From NCBI RefSeq assembly GCF_016595155.1, contig NZ_JAENGP010000003.1:186001-250000 (forward strand): a stretch of 64,000 nucleotides of DNA, read 5' to 3'. Source of the DNA: Advenella mandrilli (GTDB taxonomy: Bacteria; Pseudomonadota; Gammaproteobacteria; Burkholderiales; Burkholderiaceae_B). The notes beneath the pieces were generated by a model, which ran no database searches, had not been told where the DNA came from, and saw only the letters and a program-made list of their open reading frames with translations. A program made the translations under genes and the position numbers. Below, one piece after another: positions 19,320-28,645 of this stretch (position 1 is the first letter of the stretch; each line of letters opens with the position of its first letter).

Positions 19320-19610
19320 TTAACCAAAAGCACACAGTTTTTGGACACTTAACTCACGAATCTGGTTCAGACGCAATTGCGCGGCTTGTTCTCCCTGCTG
19401 AATCAAGGAAGGATCATGGCCAAACAACGGCTTGTTACCATGACGAAACTGGTTCAACAGGATATTCAGCCGATCGGATTCCTTGCCAATTTCCGTACAG
19501 GTCAGGGTTTGCTTGTCGGCCTCGGTTAACGGAGGCACAATTTTAACCTGATTAGCGCAACCTGCTGCAACAAGCAGAGCGGGAACCATTAGCAATAATG
19601 CTATTTTCAT
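19320..19610 (-). CDS. small hypothetical lipoprotein
   Basis: 96 residues with a clear lipoprotein signal (MKIALLLMVPALLVAAGC, lipid Cys at 18). The mature part is predicted helical and has two further Cys residues (LTCTEIGKES near 37 and QKLCAFG near the end), again a possible disulfide. Similar in size and style to the gene 50 bp downstream, with no obvious sequence similarity. No recognised domain. Both lie between rnhA and the Fur-regulated receptor. Confidence 0.7.
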   Translation of the reverse strand: MKIALLLMVPALLVAAGCANQVKIVPPLTEADKQTLTCTEIGKESDRLNILLNQFRHGNKPLFGHDPSLIQQGEQAAQLRLNQIRELSVQKLCAFG

Positions 19611-19800
19611 GACAAGCCTTTCAACGGGTTAGATGCCATTCAGTGTAACAAAACCAGTTAAACAATTCGATATTTCTGTTCAGATAAGACGAAATTCACC
19701 CAATTAGCTTAACCAGCCAACCTTGGTTAAAAACAACAAAACCAAGCTTGATTACCACATAAATCTTTACACAATTTTCCTTAATATGTTATATATTTAA

Positions 19801-19815
19801 TGATAATCATTATCA
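19801..19815. promoter_or_regulatory. Fur box
   Basis: TGATAATCATTATCA is a perfect 7-1-7 inverted repeat matching the ferric uptake regulator consensus. It lies 45-60 bp upstream of the TonB receptor start, within an AT-rich promoter. The ATG overlapping it at 19800 is therefore not the real start of the gene. Confidence 0.9.
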
Positions 19816-19859
19816 TTATTAAATCTATTAAATTTATTAAGCTTTTGGAGCACCCCGGG

Positions 19860-21917
19860 ATGTCCCACTCTTTTAAACTCAACCGTCTGGCCAGCGCAAT
19901 TTTATTGGCAACGGCTGCCACATCTTCTTACGCCCAGGACAATTCAGCTGTTGATGACAATACTGCGGTTGAACTTGAAACCATCTTCGCATCAGCCAGT
20001 AGTATTGAAAGCGAAATTCGTGATGCGCCTGCCAGCGTCAGTGTCATTACCCGTAAAGAGCTGGATCGCAAACCCCACGCCAGCATTGCTGAAGTACTTG
20101 GCACCATTCCTGGTGTTACCGGTGGTTTTTCACCTACCGGCGCAGGTTCAAAAATTGCTTTTCGTGGCATGCCCGACAAATACACGCTGATCCTGGTTGA
20201 TGGCAAGCGTATTGGCGGCTCCAACCTGCTGGGGCACCGTCCTGACACCATTCCCCAAGACCTGGACTGGCTGTCTCCCGACGCCATTGAAAGAATTGAA
20301 GTCGTGCGCGGTGCCATGTCTACCCTGTACGGTTCTGAAGCCATGGGCGGGGTTATTAACATTATTACCCGCAAAATCGACAACGTCTGGAGCGGTTCGC
20401 TCACGAACAGCCTGAGCATGCCTGACTCTGGCAATTCCGGCGAAACCTGGTCACACGGTTTTAACATTAGCGGCCCCATCACCGACAGCCTGGGCATCCG
20501 GCTGGGTGGCAGCTATACCAACCGTGAGCCCGATTCGGGCGCCCGTGGCTCCAGTGGTTCTGCCAACCAGAACATGAATGCAAAACTCAACTGGCAACTC
20601 AACGAAAATCACAGTTTTTATCTGGACGGTTCCGTTGGACGCAACAGGGCTGAACCATTCCCGGACCAGGAACAACGTGATGCCCAAGACGGCGTTACCG
20701 ATGAAATTTTTGGCTCTGACATGCGCCACACCTATTTTGGCCTTGGGCACGAAGGCCGTTTTGGTGAAGTACGCACCAAACTGGACCTGTACTCCAACAG
20801 CTATAAAAACAAGGGTGAGGGAGATCAATATGGAGCAAAATCCAAAGAGCATGTTGTCGACTTCAAGGTTGACATGCCCTTTAGCACAGCAGGGGTAGAG
20901 CACTGGTTAACGGTAGGCGCCCAATACAAACGGGAAGAGGTTGAAAACCCCAGTAACATTGGCAATATTCTTAGCGTATTGCTGCCTGGTGGAGATACCG
21001 TCAACGCCGAGAAAAAACCAAAGGGCTGGGCATGGTCTCTGTTTGTTGAAGACCAGATTTTCCTGCGGGACGACCTGATCCTGACTCTGGGTGTACGTGG
21101 CGACAAATCCGATGAGTTTGATCTACATGTCAGCCCGCGCGGATATCTGGTTTATCATCCTACCGATGCCTGGACCATCAAAGGTGGCGTATCAAAAGGC
21201 TTCCGTGCCCCCAGTCTGAAAGAACGCTCACTCACCTCAGGCACCTCTTCCATGGGAATGGGTTGTACCTCATTGCGTCCTTTGGGCTATACCGGCGGTC
21301 AATGCTACATGATTGGCAACCCCGACCTTAAGCCTGAAGTCAGCACCAACTATGAGCTGGGTATCGCTTTTGACCAGGCCGGTTACTCGTTTGATCTGAC
21401 CTACTTCCAAAGCAAAATCAAGGATATGATCCAAAATGGCTTTTTGGGCAATATCAACGGCACCTGGTATACCCAGCAATTCAATATTGAAGAGGGAGAA
21501 ACCGCCGGCCTGGAAGCTTCATTTGGCCTGCCTGTTACAGATGGTTTAAGACTGAGCGGCAATGCCACTTACATGATCAAGTCAAAAAACAAAACCACCG
21601 GAAGCTGGCTGAACATGACGCCCAAATGGACGGCCAATGCCCTGCTTGACTGGCAGGCCACTGAAAAACTGTCCACCTATGCATCGGTACAATATATTGG
21701 CAAACAACTTTACACCCCGCCCGCAGACTCTACCGCGAACAACCATTTTGCCTATGCGAACACCACGCTTGATATCGGTGTTAACTATGCCGTTAACAAA
21801 AACCTGACTTTGCGTGCCGGCATTCAAAACCTGACCAACAATATCGCCAGAACCGATGACGATTACGGAGATGGAAATGGCCGTACCTACTACATGGGTG
21901 TGACCGCCCGTTTCTAA
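19860..21917 (+). CDS. TonB-dependent outer-membrane receptor, probable siderophore receptor (FepA/CirA type)
   Basis: About 685 residues. TTGGAG at 19845-19850 and a Sec signal (MSHSFKLNRLASAILLATAATSSYAQ) support this start. A plug domain follows (residues about 45-160: ASVSVITRKEL, LVDGKRIGG, ERIEVVRGAMSTLYGSEAMGGVINI). The rest is a 22-strand barrel ending in the aromatic-terminal GVTARF. A segment with two Cys (MGCTSLRPLGYTGGQCYM) is probably a disulfide-closed extracellular loop. The perfect Fur box upstream indicates iron-repressed uptake of a ferric siderophore. No biosynthesis genes or permease are adjacent, so it may take up a foreign siderophore. Confidence 0.93.
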   Translation: MSHSFKLNRLASAILLATAATSSYAQDNSAVDDNTAVELETIFASASSIESEIRDAPASVSVITRKELDRKPHASIAEVLGTIPGVTGGFSPTGAGSKIAFRGMPDKYTLILVDGKRIGGSNLLGHRPDTIPQDLDWLSPDAIERIEVVRGAMSTLYGSEAMGGVINIITRKIDNVWSGSLTNSLSMPDSGNSGETWSHGFNISGPITDSLGIRLGGSYTNREPDSGARGSSGSANQNMNAKLNWQLNENHSFYLDGSVGRNRAEPFPDQEQRDAQDGVTDEIFGSDMRHTYFGLGHEGRFGEVRTKLDLYSNSYKNKGEGDQYGAKSKEHVVDFKVDMPFSTAGVEHWLTVGAQYKREEVENPSNIGNILSVLLPGGDTVNAEKKPKGWAWSLFVEDQIFLRDDLILTLGVRGDKSDEFDLHVSPRGYLVYHPTDAWTIKGGVSKGFRAPSLKERSLTSGTSSMGMGCTSLRPLGYTGGQCYMIGNPDLKPEVSTNYELGIAFDQAGYSFDLTYFQSKIKDMIQNGFLGNINGTWYTQQFNIEEGETAGLEASFGLPVTDGLRLSGNATYMIKSKNKTTGSWLNMTPKWTANALLDWQATEKLSTYASVQYIGKQLYTPPADSTANNHFAYANTTLDIGVNYAVNKNLTLRAGIQNLTNNIARTDDDYGDGNGRTYYMGVTARF

Positions 21918-21938
21918 CATAATACCGTTTATACAACC

Positions 21939-21978
21939 GGGAACTTCGGCCATGCGCCCCCGAAGTTCCCCTTGTTTT
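21939..21978 (+). terminator. intrinsic terminator after the TonB receptor gene
   Basis: A perfect 11-bp stem, gggaacttcgg (21939-21949) with ccgaagttccc (21960-21970), followed by CTTGTTTTT. Confidence 0.88.
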
Positions 21979-22022
21979 TAGCGATATACTTTCCCAGCCC
22001 ACAAACCTTCAAGAAGCCACTA

Positions 22023-23309
22023 ATGCAACACCGTGACGGTTATATCATTGATGTTTCCTATCCCCTTCATTTTCACAAGGAAATGCAGCCGGTCTGGCTA
22101 TGCCACACCATACAGACATTAGGCTGTGCCGTACCGGATATCAGTAAGCCTTACCGCTATTGCGAATTGGGTTGCGGGCCCGGCATCAACCTGCTGGTTG
22201 CCGCGGCCTGCAACCCTGCCGGACAATTCACCGGAATTGACTTCAACCAGGCACATATTGCCAGCGCCCAGGCGTTGGCCAAGAAACTGAATATTGAAAA
22301 CATCCGTTTTATTGAGTCGGGTTTCGAGGAATTTGCCACAAACAACAGCGAAAAATTTGACTTTATCGTTAGCCACGGCACATGGTCATGGCTGCCACCC
22401 AAGGCACAGGCCGGCATTCTTCAACTGATTTACCAATCGCTTAAACCGCAAGGCCTGGTGTATTTGCACTACATGTGTTATCCCGGTGCCGCCCGCCTGA
22501 CGGGTCTGCAAAAAGTACTTTATGAAACCGCCAAAATAACAGGGGGCAATTCAGTACAAGGCATTCAAAACGGCATGCAACTGTTACGCATTCTGGCCAA
22601 TAACGGTGCGGGCCTGTTTGTGGACAACCCCGAAATTGAAAAAGAGCTGGCCGCGCTTGAAAAGGAATTGCCCGCCTATCTGGCGCACGAGTTCCTGACC
22701 GACTACTGGCATCCGCAGCACTCGGCCGACCTGCACCGTATTGTTTGCCAGACAGGGGTCAATTTCATTGGCAGTGCCGATAGCTTTGAAAATATGGATA
22801 TCCTGTCTATTCCCGGCAATATCCAGCCTATCTTAAAAAACCTGCCCAGCCAGGCATTGCGGGAAACTGTTAAAGATATGGCACGCAACCAGCACCAGCG
22901 ACTGGATGTTTTTCAACTGGAGCCACAAACACTGGGCTTCGCAAACCATATCGGCTATATGGATAACACCGTTTTCAAGGCACTGCCCGGCATGCCTTCT
23001 CCAGGCCCGCTGGAATTCAAAACACCCATTGGCACCATTCCCGGACCGGCAGAAATGTTTTCTCCCCTGCTGGCTGCCTTGGTACAAGGCCCGCAATCTT
23101 TTTACGAGCTACGCCAGATACCGCCATTCAAGGCTGAACCCGGTTTACTGTTGCAGGCTCTTAATATGCTGATGTGGGCAGATTATGCGCACCCCGTTCG
23201 CCCAGAACAGAATGCGGCTCGGGCCTCAGCCAATATGCAGGCATGGCTGGACCAGCAACAACTGCCATTGCAGCTATTGCCTGAATGTGGTTCAGCAGTC
23301 ATGATTTAA
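22023..23309 (+). CDS. class I methyltransferase with methyltransferase-regulatory domain
   Basis: About 428 residues from ATG 22023. The N-terminal half is a SAM-binding methyltransferase: CELGCGPGINLLVAAA (motif I) near residues 43-58, GIDFNQAHIASAQ (motif II), and FDFIVSHGTWSWL near 115. The C-terminal half (from about 215) has the layout of the methyltransferase regulatory domain (PF10119-like) found in a group of bacterial methyltransferases of unknown substrate. It lies behind the terminator of the Fur-regulated receptor, so it probably has its own promoter. Confidence 0.8.
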   Translation: MQHRDGYIIDVSYPLHFHKEMQPVWLCHTIQTLGCAVPDISKPYRYCELGCGPGINLLVAAACNPAGQFTGIDFNQAHIASAQALAKKLNIENIRFIESGFEEFATNNSEKFDFIVSHGTWSWLPPKAQAGILQLIYQSLKPQGLVYLHYMCYPGAARLTGLQKVLYETAKITGGNSVQGIQNGMQLLRILANNGAGLFVDNPEIEKELAALEKELPAYLAHEFLTDYWHPQHSADLHRIVCQTGVNFIGSADSFENMDILSIPGNIQPILKNLPSQALRETVKDMARNQHQRLDVFQLEPQTLGFANHIGYMDNTVFKALPGMPSPGPLEFKTPIGTIPGPAEMFSPLLAALVQGPQSFYELRQIPPFKAEPGLLLQALNMLMWADYAHPVRPEQNAARASANMQAWLDQQQLPLQLLPECGSAVMI

Positions 23310-23461
23310 GCTTCAAAACAAAGTCAATGATACAGGCAGCCTGCCCGTAACTTATTTCATCAACACATTTTGCGATGGCATATTGACAGAACAATGATTT
23401 GCAACGACGGCATTCACTTCTAGAATAAATACCTCATCAAGTACACTGAGGTAACCCATCA

Positions 23462-24223
23462 ATGAATACCTATCGAATCGGCCAGATTGTTCCCAGCTCC
23501 AATACCACCATGGAAACCGAAATTCCTGCGATGCTGCTGGCCCGCTCAACCCTATTTCCAGAACAGCGTTTTACGTTTCACTCGTCGCGCATGCGCATGA
23601 TGAACGTAACCCCCGAAGAACTAAAAGCCATGGATGTCGCCAGTGATCGCTGTGCCATAGAGTTAAGCGACGCGCGTTGTGATGTGATGGCCTATGCCTG
23701 TCTGGTGGCAATTATGGCGCAAGGCAATGGATACCATCGAAACTCTCAGGAACGTTTGCAAAGCACTGTCAAAGAAAACAATGTCAGCATCCCTGTTATC
23801 AGCTCGGCAGGCGCCTTGATTGATACGTTGAAAGCGTTTGATTTCAACAAAGTATCCATTATTACTCCCTATATGAAACCCTTGACCCAGCGCGTTGTGG
23901 ATTACATTCAAGCCGAAGGCATTACGGTCAAGGACGCTATCAGCCTGGAAGTCGCTGACAATTTGGCTGTGGGTCTGCTCAATCCCGAAAATCTGCTGGA
24001 ACAGGTGCAACGCCTGGATCATGAAGGCGTAGACGCAGTCATTCTTTCTGCCTGCGTACAAATGCCTTCCCTCCCCTCTATACAACGCGCTCAGGATCTT
24101 ATTGGCAAACCTGTACTATCCGCATCAGTGGCAACTGTATATCAAATGTTGAAAACACTGGGCCTGGAAACCAAAGTCCCCGATGCCGGATATGTATTGT
24201 CCGGCACGCACAAATGCAGGTAA
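23462..24223 (+). CDS. maiA: maleate cis-trans isomerase (Asp/Glu racemase superfamily)
   Basis: 253 residues. It matches maleate isomerases (NicE/MaiA): GQIVPSSNTTMETEIP at residues 7-22, a first catalytic Cys in MAYACLVAIMAQG (Cys80) and a second in LSACVQMPS (Cys198). The enzyme converts maleate to fumarate, the last step of the nicotinate/picolinate lower pathway. In context it would finish the route provided by the minus-strand operon at 26055-28605. An aryl malonate decarboxylase-type or other Asp/Glu racemase-fold enzyme is the main alternative. The LysR gene follows after ten bases. Confidence 0.85.
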   Translation: MNTYRIGQIVPSSNTTMETEIPAMLLARSTLFPEQRFTFHSSRMRMMNVTPEELKAMDVASDRCAIELSDARCDVMAYACLVAIMAQGNGYHRNSQERLQSTVKENNVSIPVISSAGALIDTLKAFDFNKVSIITPYMKPLTQRVVDYIQAEGITVKDAISLEVADNLAVGLLNPENLLEQVQRLDHEGVDAVILSACVQMPSLPSIQRAQDLIGKPVLSASVATVYQMLKTLGLETKVPDAGYVLSGTHKCR

Positions 24224-24233
24224 TATACCTCCC

Positions 24234-25142
24234 ATGAAACTGGATCCTGTCACACTGAAACTTTTTGTACGGGTGCTTGAAGAAGGCACTATCAGCCGGG
24301 CAGCCGAATGCGAACACATTGCAGCTGCGGCGGTCAGTCGACGCATTGCCGAGCTCGAAGACAGCCTGCAAACCCTGCTGCTTTCCCGTAGCAACAAAGG
24401 CGTAACACCCACACCAGCGGGACTGGAACTGCTTTATCACGCCAAGGCATTACTTAATAGCATCAACACTATTGAGACCCGTCTGAAAGCCTATGTAGAA
24501 GGCCAGAATGAACTTGTGCATATTTTGGCGAATCCAACAGCCATTATCCAATTCCTGCCGCAACCACTAGGTCTGTTTTCCCGGGAAAACCCAAACATCC
24601 GCGTACAGTTGGAAGAACACACCAGCGTGAATATCGTACAGAAAATTGAATCCGGTAAAGCAGATCTGGGGGTATTCACCGACCTGCCTTACGAAGCACA
24701 GATTGACACATATCCCTTCAGGCAGGATAAACTCATCTTACTGGTACCCAAAAACCATCCTTTGGCAGGGCAGCAGTCCATCGCTTTTGAACAGACACTG
24801 GGCTATGAACACATTTCCCTTCTGGCGGGCACGCAAATCAATTATCAGATCACCAAAGCAGCAATGGAAACCGGTATACCCCTTCACTTACGGACAGTGG
24901 TATCTGGCTACGATACCATGTGTCTGCTAATCAATGCCGGCATGGGAATCGGGATATTACCCCTTGAAAGTGTCGCTGCTTATCACGTCCCCGATACCGT
25001 CATCGTAGAGCTGGAAAATGACTGGAGGCACAGGAATATTGTTATTGGGGTACGCAACAGAAAAGAGCTTCATCCTGCCGCCAACGTATTACTCAACTTT
25101 TTACTATCCACCGGCAGCACAGCAACCTCCACCACTTCCTGA
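24234..25142 (+). CDS. LysR-family transcriptional regulator
   Basis: 302 residues from the ATG at 24234, ten bases after the isomerase stop. The N-terminal winged helix-turn-helix (residues about 4-62: LFVRVLEEGTISRAAE, AAAAVSRRIAELEDSL) is followed by a substrate-binding domain of the LysR type. Translational proximity suggests it is co-transcribed with the maleate isomerase gene and may sense an intermediate of the same pathway. It converges with the GntR gene, with stops eight bases apart. Confidence 0.9.
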   Translation: MKLDPVTLKLFVRVLEEGTISRAAECEHIAAAAVSRRIAELEDSLQTLLLSRSNKGVTPTPAGLELLYHAKALLNSINTIETRLKAYVEGQNELVHILANPTAIIQFLPQPLGLFSRENPNIRVQLEEHTSVNIVQKIESGKADLGVFTDLPYEAQIDTYPFRQDKLILLVPKNHPLAGQQSIAFEQTLGYEHISLLAGTQINYQITKAAMETGIPLHLRTVVSGYDTMCLLINAGMGIGILPLESVAAYHVPDTVIVELENDWRHRNIVIGVRNRKELHPAANVLLNFLLSTGSTATSTTS

Positions 25143-25149
25143 CAAGCGC

Positions 25150-25998
25150 CTATTCTCCTTTGTGTTCAAGATTGGTAGTAGACAAAACAGGCATTTTTAC
25201 CGGCTGGCGACCATTCCATAAGATTTGGGCCGGACGTGCCGGTTTGCCATAAGCATCACATTCGATATGAATACCCAAACCTTTGGCAGTAAGCAATAAG
25301 GTTTTAGGTACATAATCGGGATCAATGTCTGCCAATAGTCCCAGGCCAGCATCGATAAGATGCATTTCCAGATATTGACGGGCCAATTCTGCATTTTTCT
25401 GTACCAATGCATCTAAAAACAAATCATCAAGATCAGCAAAATCGCCCGAGGTATTGGGCTTCAAAAAATAGGCCCGCTGATGCCTGGTAATTTTCCAGTA
25501 AATACCTTTTATCATATCCTGCATTACTTTGGGATATCGGGTTAGTGCCACTTCATGGAAAGCCAAATGGGCATCCTGATAGTCTTTGGCACGCCCGCTA
25601 TACAGATGCATCTCGTTCAATGCACGTTTCATCCTGTTAAAATCAGCGGGCGTAAAATCATCAATCAGACCTGAAATAATAGATGGCTCAATCAACAGCC
25701 TTAACGCATAGGACTGCTCGGCTTCGTCCAGTTGCAACGCTGCAACTTCCACCCCTTTATTATTAGTTGCTGTGACTAAACCATGTGCCTGCAGACGACT
25801 CAATGCTTCACGTAGCGGTGTACGGCTTACACTCAGCTGATCGGCGAGTTCTGCCTGAGACAGCTTAAGGCCCGCCGGATAGATACCATCCAATATTCGT
25901 GACCGTAACACCTCGAAAATTTCGTCTGCTGCATTACCGGGTCTTTTTACACTCGGTGTTTCTACTCTTTTAATCATATTCTCATCATTATCAGTCAC
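25150..25998 (-). CDS. GntR-family regulator with FCD domain
   Basis: 282 residues. The N-terminal winged helix is near residues 22-85 (EIFEVLRSRILDGIYPAG, LSQAELADQLSVSRTPLREALSRL). The all-helical FCD ligand domain follows (about 95-220), with metal-binding-type His in HLAFHEVAL and EMHLIDAG. An unusual extension of about 60 residues follows the FCD domain. The start is GTG at 25998; ATG at 25977 is an alternative. It is the last gene of the minus-strand catabolic operon and the best candidate to bind the shared motif at 28631 and 28925 (inference). Confidence 0.88.
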   Translation of the reverse strand: MTDNDENMIKRVETPSVKRPGNAADEIFEVLRSRILDGIYPAGLKLSQAELADQLSVSRTPLREALSRLQAHGLVTATNNKGVEVAALQLDEAEQSYALRLLIEPSIISGLIDDFTPADFNRMKRALNEMHLYSGRAKDYQDAHLAFHEVALTRYPKVMQDMIKGIYWKITRHQRAYFLKPNTSGDFADLDDLFLDALVQKNAELARQYLEMHLIDAGLGLLADIDPDYVPKTLLLTAKGLGIHIECDAYGKPARPAQILWNGRQPVKMPVLSTTNLEHKGE

Positions 25999-26054
25999 TT
26001 TCTTTCATTATATGGACAGAGAGAAACAAGCTGCTGTCGACAGATAACACAACC

Positions 26055-26924
26055 TTAAGAGATTGTGATTACTTGTTTTCCGTATACGTCTGGCCTTGCG
26101 CTTTCCAGAACACGTAAACTTGCTCGCGTGCTCCATACCTTATCTAATTGTATCTCGTGGACCTGAACCGCCTGCTCAATTGTACCCAAACCAACAACGA
26201 TTTCACCCCATGGATCAATAATGGCAGCATGACCGAATGTAGGAAATTCAGTCGTTTCGGCTGAACCAATGGTAGCCGACGCAACAATATAGCAACTGTT
26301 TTCTATTGCCCTAGCCCGTAGCAACGCATCCCAATGCGCTTTCCCGGTAGGTATGGTAAAAGCGGCCGGCACCAGTATTATTTCAGCACCATTATATGCA
26401 AGGTTCCTATATAACTCCGGGAAACGTATGTCATAGCAAATGGTTATCCCGATTGTTACGTCCTCTAATGAGACAAGCACCATATCAGCGCCAGCCTGTT
26501 CAACGGCAGAAGCATTAAACTGCTTACCCTCGACCTGCGCATTGAACAGGTGAATCTTGTCATAGTGCCCTAAAACCTTACCCTCCTTGTTAATAATAAT
26601 CGCAGAATTACAAATAACACCATCAGCGTTTCGGCATTTTGCCCCTCCCAGCACAATTGCGCTGCGCGCCTCTTGCGCTGCCTTGCAAAGTGCTGCTATC
26701 TCGGGCCCATCGAATGTAATTGCCGCATCTCTCATTTGCTGATTGGTTCCAATACACAAGGCATTTTCAGGCAATAGCACAAGGTCGGGATTTTGTGGTT
26801 TGGCCAACTCGATCAAACCCAATGCCTGCTCAAGGTTAAGCTTTACATCCAACCCTGGTTGCATTTGCGTAAGTGCAACCTTTATGGTCCGCTTTAAATT
26901 GGATTTAACGCTATGATTAGCCAT
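26055..26924 (-). CDS. nitrilase-superfamily amidohydrolase (Nit1/Nit2-like)
   Basis: 289 residues with the intact catalytic triad Glu53 (LLPENA), Lys123 (HYDKIHLF) and Cys163 (ITICYDIRFPELYR). The RFPELYR context is typical of Nit-type C-N hydrolases acting on omega-amides rather than aliphatic nitriles. The start overlaps the dioxygenase gene by eight bases, so the two are translationally coupled. The known lower nicotinate pathway uses an alpha/beta-hydrolase (NicD/PicE) to deformylate N-formylmaleamate; none is seen here, so this enzyme may take that step, or may act on another amide. The function is inference from position. Confidence 0.85.
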   Translation of the reverse strand: MANHSVKSNLKRTIKVALTQMQPGLDVKLNLEQALGLIELAKPQNPDLVLLPENALCIGTNQQMRDAAITFDGPEIAALCKAAQEARSAIVLGGAKCRNADGVICNSAIIINKEGKVLGHYDKIHLFNAQVEGKQFNASAVEQAGADMVLVSLEDVTIGITICYDIRFPELYRNLAYNGAEIILVPAAFTIPTGKAHWDALLRARAIENSCYIVASATIGSAETTEFPTFGHAAIIDPWGEIVVGLGTIEQAVQVHEIQLDKVWSTRASLRVLESARPDVYGKQVITIS

Positions 26925-27939
26925 AGATTTTTTCCTCTAGTTTGCCCTGCCGAACAACCACAGTTTCATCAATACATATGGTGCAATCCCGCATAGGAAT
27001 ATCCAGATGAGCGGGCGTTTCTCTTTGCGCAAAACGGTTTGAGCCTGTCGACCACATGAAATTGCCGGCAACTGACCTAAGCTCCTGGCCATAAAGTGAT
27101 CTGGGGTCATATACATTCAACGCAGACCAGCTCGCTAAAGGATGCAAGCCCCAACCCATATGAGAAAGGGCATAAACCTCCGGATCATGCCACTGCGCGA
27201 AATAATCACTCAGCAAACGAGCATCATGACCATTACCGTCAATATTGGTAATATAGCCATCCTTCACCGTTATGATGACATCATCTGATACATAACGCTG
27301 CCAAGGTATAAAGACATCGCCTGCCTGCAAAACAATAGTTCCTTGCGCACTTTTATCTTGCGGGAAACAAGCAATAAAACCACTAGGCCAGTGATCCCAT
27401 CTGGCTGGTTCATCTACATATCCCCATTGGCAAGTAATTGGCAACGATTCGCCGGATATATCCAGTACCAGATCCGTACCAGCCTGGCTTGTGACATGCA
27501 TGCGGGACCCATTCCTCAAGAAGGCTGCCGAAGCACTCACTCTATTCTTCAGATCTTCTGTACCAATCAGTCTGCCTAATACTTCAGTAGGCTCCGCAAC
27601 AAAGAGCATGCGTTTTCCTTTACCAATAATCTGTGTACGCACATCGGAATGAATAAGCCCTCCAACAGTGACATCAATGATCAGATCACATTCACCGGCA
27701 GCAGAAAGTAATGCCGCTACCTCCCGGCCATCGGATTTATAAGGTGGCAACAAAGGATTTGACAAGCTGGAGGCCGTCAGTACCAATGCAGCAGCACCCA
27801 GCGATCTGGCAGCAACGACGGCAGCTTCAACATATTCCGTTTTTTCACCATACTCACTGATAACCGCTACTTTTTCTGTGCTGGTCAGCTTGCATAATTT
27901 ATATTGTTGAACAAACAAGTCGACAAGTAATAGATTCAT
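26917..27939 (-). CDS. nicX: 2,5-dihydroxypyridine 5,6-dioxygenase-like protein (NicX family)
   Basis: 340 residues of the aminopeptidase-like NicX family. The C-terminal half contains LSHMGWGLHP (His260) and AHLDIPMRD (His311 and Asp313). The His-x-Asp pair and the His about 50 residues before it match the iron ligands I recall for Pseudomonas NicX (His265, His318, Asp320). The reaction would be ring opening of 2,5-dihydroxypyridine to N-formylmaleamate using Fe(II) and oxygen. It lies second in the operon, 33 bp after the maleamate-amidase-like gene and overlapping the nitrilase gene. A leucyl aminopeptidase-like (M29) role is the alternative but is disfavoured by the neighbours. Confidence 0.78.
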   Translation of the reverse strand: MNLLLVDLFVQQYKLCKLTSTEKVAVISEYGEKTEYVEAAVVAARSLGAAALVLTASSLSNPLLPPYKSDGREVAALLSAAGECDLIIDVTVGGLIHSDVRTQIIGKGKRMLFVAEPTEVLGRLIGTEDLKNRVSASAAFLRNGSRMHVTSQAGTDLVLDISGESLPITCQWGYVDEPARWDHWPSGFIACFPQDKSAQGTIVLQAGDVFIPWQRYVSDDVIITVKDGYITNIDGNGHDARLLSDYFAQWHDPEVYALSHMGWGLHPLASWSALNVYDPRSLYGQELRSVAGNFMWSTGSNRFAQRETPAHLDIPMRDCTICIDETVVVRQGKLEEKIYG

Positions 27940-27972
27940 ATAAATATCTCGATATATAAGGAATTAAAAAAA

Positions 27973-28605
27973 TCAGATATGGACATGCGCCAATATTTCC
28001 CCGGCATCCTGCAAGGAGATGACTTCACCATATTTGGCTTGTATATCAAACAGCGCTGCTTCGTGTGGTTCAACGGCTCTGTCGCCAACGCACTCTCTTG
28101 GCACAAATGCGGTATAACCATACATGCAGGCATCCACAACCGTCGCTCTGACGCATCCTGAGGTAGTTGCCCCGCAAATGACCAAGGACTCGATATGATT
28201 GTTTTTCAAAATGCTTTGCAGATCAGTTCCAAAAAATGCAGAAGCTGCACTTTTATATAAAACTATATCTGCAGTATCAGCCTCCAACCGTTCATCGACG
28301 GCAGTCCAGGGACTGCCAAAAACCAAGCCAGACATTGCCGGCATTTTTTTCAGCCATATACTCTGCCCTGCTTTTTCGTGAAAGGCGATAGACGTAAATA
28401 TGACCAGTTGACCAGACGCCCGCGCCAGGCTTAACAGATTGTGTGTCGCATTCACAACGCCATCCAGATCCGAACCGGCAGGAAAGTCCTGATGTATAAA
28501 ACCGTTGATCAGATCAATCACCAACAAAGCAGATCGTCCTTGTGGCTGGAGCGCCCCACCGATACCTTTTTCCGCATACAGTTTTTTTACTGCTTCATAT
28601 CCCAT
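27973..28605 (-). CDS. nicF: cysteine hydrolase of the isochorismatase family, probable maleamate amidohydrolase
   Basis: 210 residues with the Asp-Lys-Cys triad of the family: Asp31 (LVIDLINGF), Lys118 (VLYKSAASAFFGT) and Cys151 (GATTSGCVRATVVDA). The SGCVRAT form is shared with N-carbamoylsarcosine amidohydrolases and NicF. With the NicX-like and maleate isomerase genes nearby, the likely reaction is maleamate to maleate plus ammonia. It is the first gene of the minus-strand operon; AGAGGGA lies about six bases before the ATG. The candidate operator (28631-28645) sits 26 bp upstream of the start. Confidence 0.8.
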   Translation of the reverse strand: MGYEAVKKLYAEKGIGGALQPQGRSALLVIDLINGFIHQDFPAGSDLDGVVNATHNLLSLARASGQLVIFTSIAFHEKAGQSIWLKKMPAMSGLVFGSPWTAVDERLEADTADIVLYKSAASAFFGTDLQSILKNNHIESLVICGATTSGCVRATVVDACMYGYTAFVPRECVGDRAVEPHEAALFDIQAKYGEVISLQDAGEILAHVHI

Positions 28606-28630
28606 ACTATCCCTCTTTTTGAAAATTTAC

Positions 28631-28645
28631 ATACAGTTTTGCATA
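28631..28645 (-). promoter_or_regulatory. candidate operator copy 1 (nicF side)
   Basis: On the minus strand tatgcaaaactgtat, 26 bp upstream of nicF. It matches copy 2 at 14 of 15 positions. The orientation of both copies relative to their gene is the same, as expected for one regulator controlling both operons. Confidence 0.5.
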
